A stretch of 64,000 bases of DNA from Pseudacidobacterium ailaaui (GCF_000688455.1 NZ_JIAL01000001.1:1457001-1521000); one strand, 5' to 3'. Shown: positions 25,209-33,621, counted from the first letter of the stretch. A program made the numbers and translations. The notes: generated by a model not told the origin, from the letters alone.

Positions 25209-25856
25209 TCAGGCAGATGTCAACATAGCCGTCGGAGCAGCTCCCGCGCTTAACCGACTGGTCGTACTTTTTATGGAAAGTTTTTTCTGTATCATATGTC
25301 GTGCCCGGTGCAGTCTCACCTTTACCGCCACCCGGGAAATGCGCAGCGCCCGCGCCGACTCATCGATCGTAAAATCATGGACTGCTCGCAACAAAAACAC
25401 CTGCTGATACTTCAAAGGAAGACTCCGAATCGCTGTCCCCACTACCCTCAGCAGTTGTTGCTGTTCAAGATGTCTTGCCGGATCATATTTTGCGCCTGCC
25501 AGCAACGCCATAGGCGCCCCATCCGATGCCAGCTCGTCAATCGAATCCGATGGCATTCGCTTCGTTTTCCGCAGCCTCATCCGTGCTTCATTCAGAACAA
25601 TGCTCAGCAGCCACGTGCCAAAGCTGGACTACATGCGAAACAGGCTGAGATTGCGAAAGGCCTTGATGCATGCCTCCTGCACCGCATCTTCTGCATCTGC
25701 ATCATTCCGCAGCACAGAAAATGCCATCCTGTAGGCCGCCCGTTCATAAGGAACCATCAGTTCCTGAAAGCGTTCCTTTTCGCCACTCTGGATTGCGGCA
25801 ATCAGATGGGCTTCGTTCCTCAGAATGCTTTCCTTCGTTTCTGCTGTCTGCTTCAT
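25209..25856 (-). pseudogene. ECF sigma factor interrupted by an in-frame amber codon
   Basis: Two halves lie in the same frame. The first has the region 2 sequence FQELMVPYERAAYRMAFSVLRNDADAEDAVQEACIKAF split by TAG right after LFRM. The second continues SSFGTWLLSIVLNEARMRLRK with linker and region 4 (IRSLPLKYQQVFLLRAVHDFTIDESARAL). The stop at 25629-25631 falls where intact family members read F-x-x-x-x-F-x-TWL, so a single base change (for example CAG to TAG) explains it. AGAGGA precedes the ATG. Unless the stop is suppressed or a sequencing error, no functional sigma factor is made. No anti-sigma gene is adjacent. The C-terminal tail contains one copy of the CGACCAGTCGG motif. Confidence 0.8.
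25254..25264 (+). promoter_or_regulatory. Copy of the TetR-type motif inside the sigma-factor remnant
   Basis: CCGACTGGTCG is the exact reverse complement of CGACCAGTCGG. It lies in the 3' end of the broken sigma factor gene and not near a start codon, so it may be a chance copy, a decoy, or a leftover from rearrangement. Confidence 0.3.
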
Positions 25857-26106
25857 TCTTCGTTCCTCTTCTTCTGTCCGAGGGCTTCAATCATTCGTGG
25901 AATGCTGGGCTTCTTGCCCATGCGTCCGCTCTGGATTTTGCTCTCATTTGGCCGTAACTCCTTTTCGGGTTTGCCCGGATTGCGCCGCACCTGCCTTCAT
26001 ACACCGCCATGCGACAAAACATGTATGATTGCTGCGTCCTGCGCAATCATCGCAATCCTGTGGCAGACAAAATTTACAAAGCTCATATGTTTCAACGTCG
26101 CTCTTC
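25857..26106. other. Gene-free stretch between sigma remnant and catalase terminator
   Basis: About 250 bp with no supported gene. The sigma-factor promoter should lie at the left end on the minus strand. A word ACATGTATGATTGC with AT-rich flanks at about 26019 is the only part that stands out. Short open frames on the plus strand have no family resemblance. Confidence 0.4.
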
Positions 26107-26157
26107 TAAAAAAAGGATGACCAGCAGGGGAGCAGAGAAAAAATCTGCCGGCCATCC
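26107..26157 (-). terminator. Rho-independent terminator of the catalase gene
   Basis: On the minus strand a 13-bp stem (GGATGGCCGGCAG with CTGCTGGTCATCC, two G-U pairs) is followed by seven T residues. It starts about 50 bp after the catalase stop codon. Confidence 0.8.
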
Positions 26158-26209
26158 TCAGGAAAACTGCGCCGTCACGCAGGTCTTCCCATCAGGCAAA
26201 ATGGGAAGC

Positions 26210-27667
26210 TTAAACTTCAGGGGTTACCTGAATGCCCAAAGCACGCGCGACGCCCTCTCCATAAGCAGGGTCGGCCTTCAAACAGTTCCTGATATGGCGA
26301 AGCATGACCTCTTCAGAGGCTCCGCTTATCGCGCGGGCCGTGTTTTCAAACAACGTCTGCTGCTGGGCCGGTGTCATCTTACGGAACAGATTGCCCGGCT
26401 GCTCATAGTGGTCATCGTCCGCATAATGATCCCATCTGTCTGCATCTCCATGCAGTTCCAGTGCAGGCTCAGCATACTTCGGCTGGTTGTCCCATACACC
26501 TTGTGTGTTCGGGTTGTAGCTCACCGTTCCGCCCAGATTGCCATCCAACCGCATCGCGCCGTCCCGGTGATATGAGTGATGAAATGGACATCCTTTGGCA
26601 GAATTCACCGGTATCTGATTGAAATTCACGCCCAGCCGATAGCGCTGCGTGTCACCGTATGAGAACAACCGCGCCTGTAGCATCCGGTCCGGTGAGAACC
26701 CAATACCAGGCACAACATTTGCCGGTGAGAATGCCGCCTGCTCTACCTCTGCAAAATAATTTTCCGGATAGCGGTTCAGCTCCAGGACACCCACTTCCAC
26801 CAGCGGGTAATCTGCTTTGGGCCACACCTTCGTCAGATCGAATGGATTGTGCTTGTGCTGCCTGGCCTGCTCTTCGCTCATGACCTGAATAAAGAGCGTC
26901 CAGCGTGGAAAATTCCCCGTGTCAATCGCGCTGAGCAGGTCCCGCCCATGTGTCTCCCGGTCTTGCGCCACCAGTGCTGCCGCCTTGGCATCTGAGAGGT
27001 TCTCAATGCCCTGCTGTGTGCGAAAATGAAACTTGACCCACACTCGCTGGTTGTCCGCATTGATCATGGAGAACGTGTGGCTCCCGAATCCATGCATGTG
27101 GCGGAAGCTCTTCGGGATTCCCCGTTCCGACATCACAATCGTCACCTGATGAAGCGCCTCAGGAAGACTTGTCCAGAAGTCCCAGTTGTTCTGCGCACTG
27201 CGCAGTCCGGTCCTCGGATCACGCTTGATCGCATGGTTCAGATCTGGAAATCGCAGCGGGTCGCGAAAGAAGAAGACTGGCGTGTTGTTCCCTACAATGT
27301 CCCAGTTCCCCTCTTCGGTATAAAACTTGATCGCGAATCCGCGAATGTCCCGCTCCGCATCAGCCGCACCGCGCTCCCCTGCAACGCTTGAAAACCGCAC
27401 AAACAGAGGCGTCTGCTTTCCGATCTCCGAGAAAATCTTCGCCTTCGTATAGCGAGTAATGTCATGCGTCGTGGTGAATGTACCGTAAGCCCCCCATCCC
27501 TTTGCATGCATTCTCCGCTCTGGAATGACCTCGCGGTCAAAATGGGCCAGTTTTTCAATCAGCCATATGTCCTGCAAAAGTACGGGCCCGCGTGGACCCG
27601 CAGTGAGTGAGTTTGTATTATCGGCCACCGGCGCGCCGGTCGCATTCGTAAAGATTTTGTCTGCCAT
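26210..27667 (-). CDS. Monofunctional haem catalase (small-subunit, clade 3)
   Basis: The 485-residue enzyme has distal His in [14 protein letters not shown], the distal Asn in VGNNTPVFF, and the proximal haem ligand Tyr in [14 protein letters not shown]. Length fits clade 3 (KatA-like) enzymes, which lack the extra C-terminal domain of large catalases. It breaks down hydrogen peroxide in the cytosol. An AGAGGA site precedes the chosen ATG; the extended frame to 27769 lacks resemblance. A copy of the CGACCAGTCGG motif sits about 215 bp upstream inside a possible promoter, so control by the TetR protein of the island is plausible. A strong terminator follows. Confidence 0.95.
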   Translation of the reverse strand: MADKIFTNATGAPVADNTNSLTAGPRGPVLLQDIWLIEKLAHFDREVIPERRMHAKGWGAYGTFTTTHDITRYTKAKIFSEIGKQTPLFVRFSSVAGERGAADAERDIRGFAIKFYTEEGNWDIVGNNTPVFFFRDPLRFPDLNHAIKRDPRTGLRSAQNNWDFWTSLPEALHQVTIVMSERGIPKSFRHMHGFGSHTFSMINADNQRVWVKFHFRTQQGIENLSDAKAAALVAQDRETHGRDLLSAIDTGNFPRWTLFIQVMSEEQARQHKHNPFDLTKVWPKADYPLVEVGVLELNRYPENYFAEVEQAAFSPANVVPGIGFSPDRMLQARLFSYGDTQRYRLGVNFNQIPVNSAKGCPFHHSYHRDGAMRLDGNLGGTVSYNPNTQGVWDNQPKYAEPALELHGDADRWDHYADDDHYEQPGNLFRKMTPAQQQTLFENTARAISGASEEVMLRHIRNCLKADPAYGEGVARALGIQVTPEV

Positions 27668-28234
27668 CGTCGTCCTCTCAGGTTCGTTGTTTTGTTCTTT
27701 CAGTGACCGGCTACCCTGGTTCGCCTTTCGACTAGTCAAAATGCCCGTAGTTTTCCATCTGCGCACCATAACAGGAGATACAGGATCGAAGATAGCTCTG
27801 CCAGGGTCCCATCACCATGACAGAAAAACTGCATTTTCGGACAACTCGTTTCTAGCAGCAGCTGCTTTCCGATATGATGTTGCGACCAGTCGGAAGTTTC
27901 AATTTCGCTGATCTGCTCTTCCACGAAGGGGGCTATGCCGCTGTTGGCATTCAGGGAATCGTCGAACGGGCGGGCATTGCTCTTCCGTGCCGCCTCTCTG
28001 GCGAATTTTCTCTTCAACAGCTGGGAAGGTGCCCTGATTAGAATGCGCACCCCAAAAAAGCACCATCCCTTGGCTTGAATTTCAACAGTTCCTCTTCGGC
28101 AAGCTTCTGCTTTGGTCTCCGCAGCTCTTGCCGGATCAGGTCATCAGGATGCGCCAAAATCTCACCCCGGTGAGGATTCGTTGTAACCTCTCCGCCTGGG
28201 TCTAAATCAACTCCGTAGACGAGGAGGATCTCCC
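27668..28234. other. Intergenic region between catalase and cupin genes
   Basis: This 567-bp gap separates the divergent catalase and cupin genes. It contains the putative operator at 27883-27893. On the minus strand TTGAAA stands just before that operator and CATCAT/TCATAT after it, which would place the operator between -35 and -10. Open frames of up to about 100 codons exist on the minus strand but show no recognisable family and no ribosome binding site. Confidence 0.45.
27883..27893 (-). promoter_or_regulatory. Putative TetR-type operator, copy 2 (catalase side)
   Basis: CGACCAGTCGG lies between a TTGAAA word and a CATCAT word when read on the minus strand, 17 bp apart. That is the position of a repressor site overlapping a promoter spacer. 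The catalase start is about 215 bp downstream. Confidence 0.55.
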
Positions 28235-28633
28235 ATGTTCTTTCAGGCTCCGTCTATGCCACAAACGGACCATCAGGAAATCATCACCATGGTCTCCAGA
28301 GATACTACAACCGATGTAGGTGGGCCGGTCCGTTATCTCTCCACGCCTGCTCCTGAAGTGTCTTCCGTCATCCTCACCCTTCCCCCCGGAGGAAAAACCG
28401 ACTGGATGACCCACCCTGTGCCAGGCTACATCTACATTCTGGAAGGTGAGTTGACCGTAGAGTTTGAGGATGGCCACCGTCTTCACTACCATGCCGGACA
28501 GGCCTTCATGCAGGCCCACACCCAATGGCACCGCGGAATCAATGAAGGCAAAACGCAGATGCGTTTTCTCGCCGTCTTTTTTGGTGAAAAAGGCACTCCT
28601 GTTGTCCTTCATCCCCCAAAAACGTCGCATTAA
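28235..28633 (+). CDS. Small single-domain cupin protein
   Basis: The 132-residue protein is a cupin: motif 1 around THPVPGYIYILEGELTVEFEDG and motif 2 around GQAFMQAHTQWHRGINEG. The His residues that bind metal in this family are present in THPVPGY, MQAHTQWH. A GAGGAGG site lies 8 nt before the ATG. Small cupins of this type often act as dioxygenases, isomerases or quercetinase-like enzymes; the reaction cannot be told. It converges with the TetR gene, with a shared hairpin between the two. Confidence 0.82.
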   Translation: MFFQAPSMPQTDHQEIITMVSRDTTTDVGGPVRYLSTPAPEVSSVILTLPPGGKTDWMTHPVPGYIYILEGELTVEFEDGHRLHYHAGQAFMQAHTQWHRGINEGKTQMRFLAVFFGEKGTPVVLHPPKTSH

Positions 28634-28668
28634 AAGCACTGTCTCTTCTTCCGTCCAGTCGGTTTTTT

Positions 28669-28697
28669 GTACCAGGTGTCTTTCTCTTTCCTGGTAC
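28669..28697. terminator. Bidirectional hairpin between convergent cupin and TetR genes
   Basis: GTACCAGG and CCTGGTAC form a perfect 8-bp stem with a 13-nt loop. A run of six T precedes the stem on the plus strand and an A-rich end follows, so it can terminate minus-strand transcription. A near-copy of the operator motif (CGTCCAGTCGG, one mismatch) lies directly beside it at 28652-28662. Confidence 0.55.
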
Positions 28698-28723
28698 ATT
28701 TCTCCGGCTGGCCCCATAATGCC

Positions 28724-29314
28724 TTAACACCTTTTTATGCTGATCGAATTCAGATATAGCTGAAGATGCCGCCCCGCCGTTTGCAGACATCCTGCCTTTT
28801 TATCCAGGCGGTCTAGCGCCATCGCCCCCTCCAGCAGCGAGATCATCACGGCTGCCACTTCCTTGGGAACAATTTCAGGCTTAACTTCCTTCCGGCGCTG
28901 GCCTTCTTCCAACGTTCCCTCGATCAGCATCCTCCACTGCTTTAGCGCCTCTTTCGCGGCTTTTTTTAGTGCTGCATTGCCATCGTCGCTATCGGTAATG
29001 GTGTTCAGCAGCGGGCATCCGCCAGGAAAAGCAGGAAGGGAGACAACGTTCTCCAAATGGACCCTGAGTTTCGCAATAGCATCGGTTGCCGTGTCCATCC
29101 CAGCCATCCGGGCCTTGCTTGTTTCACTCCAGGCATGTTCAAAAGCGGCCACCGCCAGCTCTTCTTTTGTGGCGAAATGGCCGTATAGGCTGCCCTTCTC
29201 CAACCCAACCGCTTCTACAATGTCCTGCATCGAGCAGCCTTCATAGCCCTTCCGGTTAAAAAGCGGGGCCGCCTTCGCAATGATTCGTTTCCGGGTTTCT
29301 GCGCCTTTGCTCAT
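28724..29314 (-). CDS. TetR-family transcriptional regulator
   Basis: The 196-residue protein has the N-terminal TetR HTH (ETRKRIIAKAAPLFNRKGY ... SMQDIVEAVGLEKGSLYGHFATKEEL) and a C-terminal ligand domain with the GGCPLLNTITDSDDGN motif that marks the LmrA/YxaF-like group. The start was set at MSKGAETR; the upstream extension has no resemblance. Repressors of this group control detoxification or efflux genes. Four copies of an 11-bp palindromic motif lie within 5.4 kb of it, three of them upstream of genes, which makes it the natural candidate for the protein that binds them. The downstream neighbour on its strand side is the SDR remnant 140 bp upstream of its start. Confidence 0.9.
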   Translation of the reverse strand: MSKGAETRKRIIAKAAPLFNRKGYEGCSMQDIVEAVGLEKGSLYGHFATKEELAVAAFEHAWSETSKARMAGMDTATDAIAKLRVHLENVVSLPAFPGGCPLLNTITDSDDGNAALKKAAKEALKQWRMLIEGTLEEGQRRKEVKPEIVPKEVAAVMISLLEGAMALDRLDKKAGCLQTAGRHLQLYLNSISIKRC

Positions 29315-29453
29315 ATCGGTCTCAACTCGTCTGACTCTTTTAGTTTCACATGACGCAGTATTCCATATGGCTTCTGGTTCTCCAGGTTGCGCTCTCGATG
29401 CTGCACAGATATGGCGTTTCGTCTCCCTTTCCGCGCAGCACCATGCGCTATCC

Positions 29454-30200
29454 CTACCAGGGCAGTTCCTGTCCGTTGTGTACGAACTTGCCGCTCGGAC
29501 CATCCGGTCCCAGCAAAGCATACACCACACTGGTCTTGGCGCCCTCTGCCACTTCCAATTGGGCGTACTGTGTGCCAAGCTCTGTCTTTACCCAACCAGG
29601 GTGTACCGAGTTCACCTTGATCTTCGTGTCCTTCATCTCGGCGGCAAGGTGCACCGTAAACTGGTTCAGCGCGGTCTTCGATGCGTTATAAGCAAATGCC
29701 TTCATCGGCGCAAATGGGGCTGTTCGGCATCGCTTGCAGGGTAAGCGAACCAAGAATGCTCGACAGATTTACAATCCGGCCTGCCGGACTCTTCTCCAGC
29801 AGAGGCAGAAACTCTCTCGTCACCGCAACTACCGAGAAGAGATTGGTCTGGAACACCCTCTGTGCAGCTCTTCCTCACTCGTCGTGATCGTGTGCGCGTT
29901 CAGCAAGCCTCCATCCCCGCCCATTCCCGCGTTGTTAATCAGAATATCGAGCTTCCCAAACTTATCGGTAACATAGGCCGCCGCTGCTTTGCGGTCCGCC
30001 TCCTTGTTCACGTCAAGGACAACCGGATAGGCCTCGATCCCCTCCGCCTTGAGCGTTTCCGCGGCTTCCTCCGCAGACGGTAGGTTCCTTGCACCCACCA
30101 CAACTGTGACGTTCTTCTGCCCAAGCTGACGTGCTGTCTCCAGTCCTATTCCACGATTGACACCCGTAATGCGCGCTACCTTTCTATCCTTCGACATCAT
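29454..30200 (-). pseudogene. Short-chain dehydrogenase/reductase with two frameshifts
   Basis: The first part starts MSKDRKVARITGVNRGIGLE with the NAD(P)-binding TGxxxGIG motif and LDILINNAGMGG. Near 29852 two extra bases shift the frame, so the first frame ends in SSR. In the next frame the protein goes on with VFQTNLFSVVAVTREFLPLL and NLSSILGSLTLQAM. One extra T near 29715 then restores the original frame with APMKAFAYNASKTALNQFTVH, which holds the catalytic YNASK, and the normal C-terminus SGKFVHNGQELPW. All SDR motifs are thus present but the reading frame is broken twice. An operator motif lies 49 bp upstream of the start. Confidence 0.8.
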
Positions 30201-30558
30201 GTCCCTCCTGCTTATTCGATTGGGTTTTGTTTCCTGAGTTTAATAAAACGACCAGTCGGATGTTTGGAAGGTTATACTTTTGCACACTTCCCTGTGGTGG
30301 AGCGAAAGAAATTGCTTAAAGAAGAAGCCTTGTTGTTCTGCTCCGGCTTTCGTTGCGAAGATACAATCATGGGTGAGTGGAACAAAGAAGAACTCGTAGT
30401 CCAGTCCCTGAAATGCGCGCGCCCTCCCAAAGCAATCCGCTCCCATCGTCACCGCTCTTCTTGCCTACCATGAGAACAACGGCTTTTTCAGCAAATAGGA
30501 AGATGTTTGACCGGGATCAGGCTTGGTCCGTCTCGCAGGTTGTGCGTACCGGCGTGGG
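30201..30558. other. Gene-free stretch at the right end of the island
   Basis: About 360 bp with the operator copy at 30249-30259. Open frames of about 70 codons exist on both strands (30264-30473 plus, 30240-30452 minus), and neither has a family resemblance or convincing ribosome binding site. This may be degraded sequence next to the island boundary. Confidence 0.4.
30249..30259 (-). promoter_or_regulatory. Putative TetR-type operator, copy 3 (SDR side)
   Basis: CGACCAGTCGG lies 49 bp upstream of the SDR start. On the minus strand it is followed at once by TTTTATTAAAC, an AT-rich -10-like element, so a protein bound here would block the promoter. Confidence 0.55.
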
Positions 30559-30650
30559 GCGCGGTCCCAAAGGCCCCTCGTCGGCGGTTCGGTCCCGTCC
30601 CTGGCCACCACCTGCACCCCATCCCAAAGACCCCCATCCCTGGCCGCGCC
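30559..30650 (+). repeat. tRNA-Phe 3'-end copy (right island repeat)
   Basis: The segment 30571-30640 matches 14121-14190 at 67 of 70 positions, including the T arm, the acceptor 3' strand, CCA and the CACCCCATCCC flank. Further right it matches the flank of the intact tRNA copy (TGGCCGCGC then GTGTC) rather than the left repeat. The anticodon arm is degraded. It lies about 40 bp before the LysR gene and is the likely right boundary of the island. Confidence 0.85.
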
Positions 30651-30690
30651 GTGTCCGCTCATGTACGCTCATTTAGACTACTGACACCCG

Positions 30691-31656
30691 ATGCCCGTGC
30701 AACCCAATCTCCATCTCGACACTCTCCGCACACTCGTGGTGGCCCAGGAGCTTGGAAGTCTGGCGCAGGCTGCTGAGCAGCTTGGCCGCACGCCCTCAGC
30801 AATCAGCCTGCAAATGAAACGCCTCCAGGACGACCTTGGCATGGTCCTCTTCCGCAAGCATGGGCGTAATTTAGCTCTGACGGAAAATGGCGTGGTTGTG
30901 CTCGATTATGCGCGTCGGATTCTTGCCCTCAACGATGAGCTGCTCGACATCATCCAGGGGGCGGCCCTTGCGGGCGAAATTCGCCTGGGGTGTGCGCAGG
31001 ATTTCGCCTCACTTCTTCCGCCGGTCCTGTCGCAGTTTTCTTTACTTTATCCGCGCATGAAGATCGAGCTTCGCATTGAAGGCAATACCGCTCTTGCCGA
31101 CGCGGTTGAGGCATCCCAGATTGATTTTGCAGTCGTCATCGGACAGGAAGGCCGCGCCGCAGCCCAGACCATAGGTCATCTTGACCTGATGTGGATTGCC
31201 GCATCAGGCTTTGCTTTGCCACAAGATCAGCCGTTGCCCTTGGCTGCTCTTGGCCCGCAGTGTATCTTCCGCAAGCGCATGATCCAGCACCTCGATGAAC
31301 GGGGGATACCGTATCGCATTGCTGCCACCAGTCCCAGCCTTGATGGTCTCTGGGCTTCCTTACTCGGTGGTCTTGGTGTTACGGCGCGTACTGCGCTGAA
31401 TCTTCCAGACGGTCTGATTGCCTCTGGCTCGCTCTCTTCACTGCCTGAGCTTGGAAAGCTGCCCGTGACCCTGCAAAGGGGCGCCCGTTCTTCCAGCAAG
31501 GCCATGGACCGCATGGCCGACCTTCTCTTACAGTCGCTCCAGTTGGCCCTGGCATCCCGCTCCAATCGGAAGGCTCATGCGCATCAGAACAACAGCGTCA
31601 TCGACATTTCTGCCAGCCCCAGGCGGAAACGTAAATTGCGCTCAACCATGGGTTGA
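30691..31656 (+). CDS. LysR-family transcriptional regulator
   Basis: The 321-residue protein opens with a winged HTH (LDTLRTLVVAQELGSLAQAAEQLGRTPSAISLQMKRLQ) and continues with the two-lobed periplasmic-binding-like effector domain (EIRLGCAQDFASLLPPVLSQF). Its C-terminus is unusually long and basic (PRRKRKLRS). It sits just outside the right island repeat. The lipocalin-like gene starts 46 bp after its end on the same strand, so the two may be co-transcribed. Its target and effector are unknown. Confidence 0.9.
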   Translation: MPVQPNLHLDTLRTLVVAQELGSLAQAAEQLGRTPSAISLQMKRLQDDLGMVLFRKHGRNLALTENGVVVLDYARRILALNDELLDIIQGAALAGEIRLGCAQDFASLLPPVLSQFSLLYPRMKIELRIEGNTALADAVEASQIDFAVVIGQEGRAAAQTIGHLDLMWIAASGFALPQDQPLPLAALGPQCIFRKRMIQHLDERGIPYRIAATSPSLDGLWASLLGGLGVTARTALNLPDGLIASGSLSSLPELGKLPVTLQRGARSSSKAMDRMADLLLQSLQLALASRSNRKAHAHQNNSVIDISASPRRKRKLRSTMG

Positions 31657-31702
31657 GAAGAATCAAATTGTGCCGCCCTTGGTTGATTGCTACATTGGCC
31701 GC

Positions 31703-32212
31703 ATGAAGACCAGATATTTCTCGCTTCTTCTTTTTCTCTCCATGGCGACCCTCGCTGCTGCGGCACAATCTCCTTCCCCCGCCGCTCGAAAATCTCCTTC
31801 CATTGTTGGCACATGGGTGCTGACCGCTGCGTACAAAATACTTCCCGATGGCATGCACGCTTCTGATTACGGAGATCATCCGCAGGGCCTTGTGATCTTT
31901 ACCTCCGACGGCCATTACTCGGTTCAAATCTATCGTGCAACGCGTCTGAAGTTTTCCTCGGGAGATAAATTCAAGGGGACCGCTGAGGAATACAAACAGG
32001 CCTGTCTCAGTACGAGCGTCCACTTCGGAACTTACACTCTGGACCCTGTAAATCATACAATCACCTTCCACATTGAACATGCTTCCTTTCCCAATGAGGA
32101 TGGCACCACACAAGTACGCCCTTATCAAATGAGCGGAAGCGAGCTTTCCTGGAAGGTTGCACCGAGACCCGACGGCTCTGTTCCGGTCACAGTGCTGCGC
32201 CGCTTTCCATAG
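31703..32212 (+). CDS. Exported lipocalin-like protein
   Basis: The 169-residue protein has a signal peptide ending LAAAAQ and a lipocalin-like domain: SIVGTWVLTAAY at the start, FTSDGHYSVQIYR, FGTYTLDPVNHTITFHIE and a closing LSWKVAPRPDGSVPVTVLRRF. This is the Lipocalin_5 type pattern of GTW followed by antiparallel strands. Function in the family is mostly unknown. The start was set at the signal peptide methionine. Confidence 0.8.
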   Translation: MKTRYFSLLLFLSMATLAAAAQSPSPAARKSPSIVGTWVLTAAYKILPDGMHASDYGDHPQGLVIFTSDGHYSVQIYRATRLKFSSGDKFKGTAEEYKQACLSTSVHFGTYTLDPVNHTITFHIEHASFPNEDGTTQVRPYQMSGSELSWKVAPRPDGSVPVTVLRRFP

Positions 32213-32395
32213 AACGATGGTCCTCATGGAAACTCCAGCCCGCGCCACGAGGATGCACCGGGCTTTGGACCCGGTGACATCTCGATCCCCCAAAAGGTGG
32301 CTTCAGCCCGGCCTGTTGCCAGCGGCAGAGGCACCCGACTCCTGCATCATGGCCGCTTGGTCCCTTTTTCTTTTCGCTACGTTTCCTGAAAACTC

Positions 32396-33496
32396 TCAGT
32401 GATACCGTTCCAGCCAATATGCATAGGGCGGAGGCAAGGTCGTCCATGCGGCTTTCTCCACCCCCAATGCCTTCGCGGCCATGTAAGGCCAGTGTGGGTT
32501 CACCAACAAGGGCCGCCCAAGCGTAACCAGGTCGACCTTCTCTTCGCGGATTAAGCCATCGGCCTCCTCAGGCTGCGAAATATACCAGCTGGTCGTCACC
32601 GGTAGGCCTGTCGCACGGCGGACCGTCTGAGCAATATCAGCAAGAAGATGCGGCGCCCACGGGACCCTGGCCTGTGGCGTATTAAAACCGATGGACAGGT
32701 CCACCAGGTCCAGGCCCTCTTGCTTCATCTTCTTCAACAGCGCAATGGATTCCTCCAGCATCTCCTGGTCATGTTTTGGATCATCGTACTCCACCACACT
32801 CAGCCGCACAGTGAGCGGGCGGTCTTCTGGCCAAACCTTCCGCACGGCACAGAAAGTTTCCAGCAAATAGCGCGCGCGGTTTTCTGCACTGCCGCCATAT
32901 GCGTCCGTGCGCCGGTTTGAAAGAGCAGAAAAAAAGTTTTGCGCCAGATATCCATGAGCAAAATGCAGTTGCATCCACTCGATGCCAAGATCTCGGGCTC
33001 GGATCGTGGCCTGGACCATATCTCCCTGCACACGCGCGATCTCTGCAACGCTCATCTCTTCCGGTACGCGCGGCCGGTTCCCTCCAAAGGCCACCGCTGA
33101 AGGAGCAATGGTCCTCCACGAGTTTGGCTCTCCTTGCGGGATATGATCGTCCCCTTCCCATGGACGGTTTGCCGATGCCTTACGTCCTGCGTGGGCCAGT
33201 TGTATCCCTGAGATGGCTCCCCACTTTTTGATTTCAGCCAGGACCGGAACCAAGGCTTCAGCCTGCGCGTCATTCCACAGTCCCAGGTCGGCCCAGGTAA
33301 TGCGTCCCTCCGGGGAGATGGCCGTAGCTTCAAGAATGACAACGGCCGCCCCGCCCCTGGCCAGTGATCCATAGTGCACATAGTGCCAATCATTGGCCTT
33401 GCCGTCCTGTGCCATGTACTGACACATCGGTGAAACCACAATCCTGTTGCGCAGCTTTGCACTTTTTAAAGAATATGGGTCAAAAAGTCCTGCCAT
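32396..33496 (-). CDS. Old yellow enzyme family NADH:flavin oxidoreductase (YqjM/XenA type)
   Basis: The 366-residue enzyme has SPMCQYMAQDG with the Cys near residue 25 that tunes the flavin in thermophilic-like OYEs. It has the FMN and substrate motifs HFAHGYLAQNFFS (His pair pattern) and VDLVTLGRPLLVNPHWP. These enzymes reduce the C=C bond of electrophilic alkenes and nitro-compounds with NAD(P)H. The gene is divergent from an HxlR-type regulator 125 bp away, a common arrangement for electrophile-induced OYE genes. The start follows GAGGAAG at longer than usual spacing. Confidence 0.92.
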   Translation of the reverse strand: MAGLFDPYSLKSAKLRNRIVVSPMCQYMAQDGKANDWHYVHYGSLARGGAAVVILEATAISPEGRITWADLGLWNDAQAEALVPVLAEIKKWGAISGIQLAHAGRKASANRPWEGDDHIPQGEPNSWRTIAPSAVAFGGNRPRVPEEMSVAEIARVQGDMVQATIRARDLGIEWMQLHFAHGYLAQNFFSALSNRRTDAYGGSAENRARYLLETFCAVRKVWPEDRPLTVRLSVVEYDDPKHDQEMLEESIALLKKMKQEGLDLVDLSIGFNTPQARVPWAPHLLADIAQTVRRATGLPVTTSWYISQPEEADGLIREEKVDLVTLGRPLLVNPHWPYMAAKALGVEKAAWTTLPPPYAYWLERYH

Positions 33497-33580
33497 GCAG
33501 AAAAACAGCTTCCTCCTTCATAAAAAGGTATCTTCTGTTCTATGGATGCCAGAGCTGCCATAAAGTTCTAAATTTTGTTG

Positions 33581-33617
33581 TACTTACATTTTTGTCCTAT
33601 ACTTACAGAAAAGTAAG
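33581..33617. promoter_or_regulatory. Probable HxlR operator between OYE and HxlR genes
   Basis: TACTTACA occurs twice, 19 bp apart, and the second copy is part of the inverted repeat CTTAC-AGAAAA-GTAAG. The block ends 5 bp before the HxlR ATG. Such paired AT-rich palindromes are the usual targets of HxlR/MarR-like repressors, so autoregulation and control of the OYE gene is likely. Confidence 0.55.
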
Positions 33618-33621
33618 CATC

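Larger units (their letters stand above)
14121..30640. mobile_element. Putative tRNA-Phe genomic island, about 16.5 kb
   Basis: The segment is bounded by 70-bp direct repeats made from the 3' end of tRNA-Phe and its flank, the usual footprint of site-specific integration at a tRNA gene. Inside, GC content looks lower than in the flanks, regulators are dense (OmpR system, GlxA type, TetR, sigma factor), and content is accessory: a type III polyketide group and a detoxification group. Two genes are broken. No integrase, excisionase or conjugation gene is visible, so the element would be immobile or mobilised in trans. A plain duplication of a tRNA-derived repeat, with ordinary genes between, is the alternative. 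Confidence 0.6.

Noticed and set aside
27736-28050. Minus-strand frame of 104 codons upstream of catalase
   Set aside because: No ribosome binding site and no family resemblance, and it overlaps the promoter and operator region of catalase.
28036-28230. Minus-strand open stretch upstream of the cupin gene that reads protein-like (LDPGGEVTTNPHRGEILAHP)
   Set aside because: It has no start codon with a ribosome binding site, no family match that I know, and lies antisense in a promoter region; could be a degraded gene but this is not supportable.
30264-30473. Plus-strand frame of 69 codons at the island end
   Set aside because: No resemblance to a family; the low-GC stretch gives chance open frames on both strands.
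14121-30640. Integrase or transposase inside the island
   Set aside because: All open frames of sufficient size were read and none has tyrosine or serine recombinase or transposase motifs.
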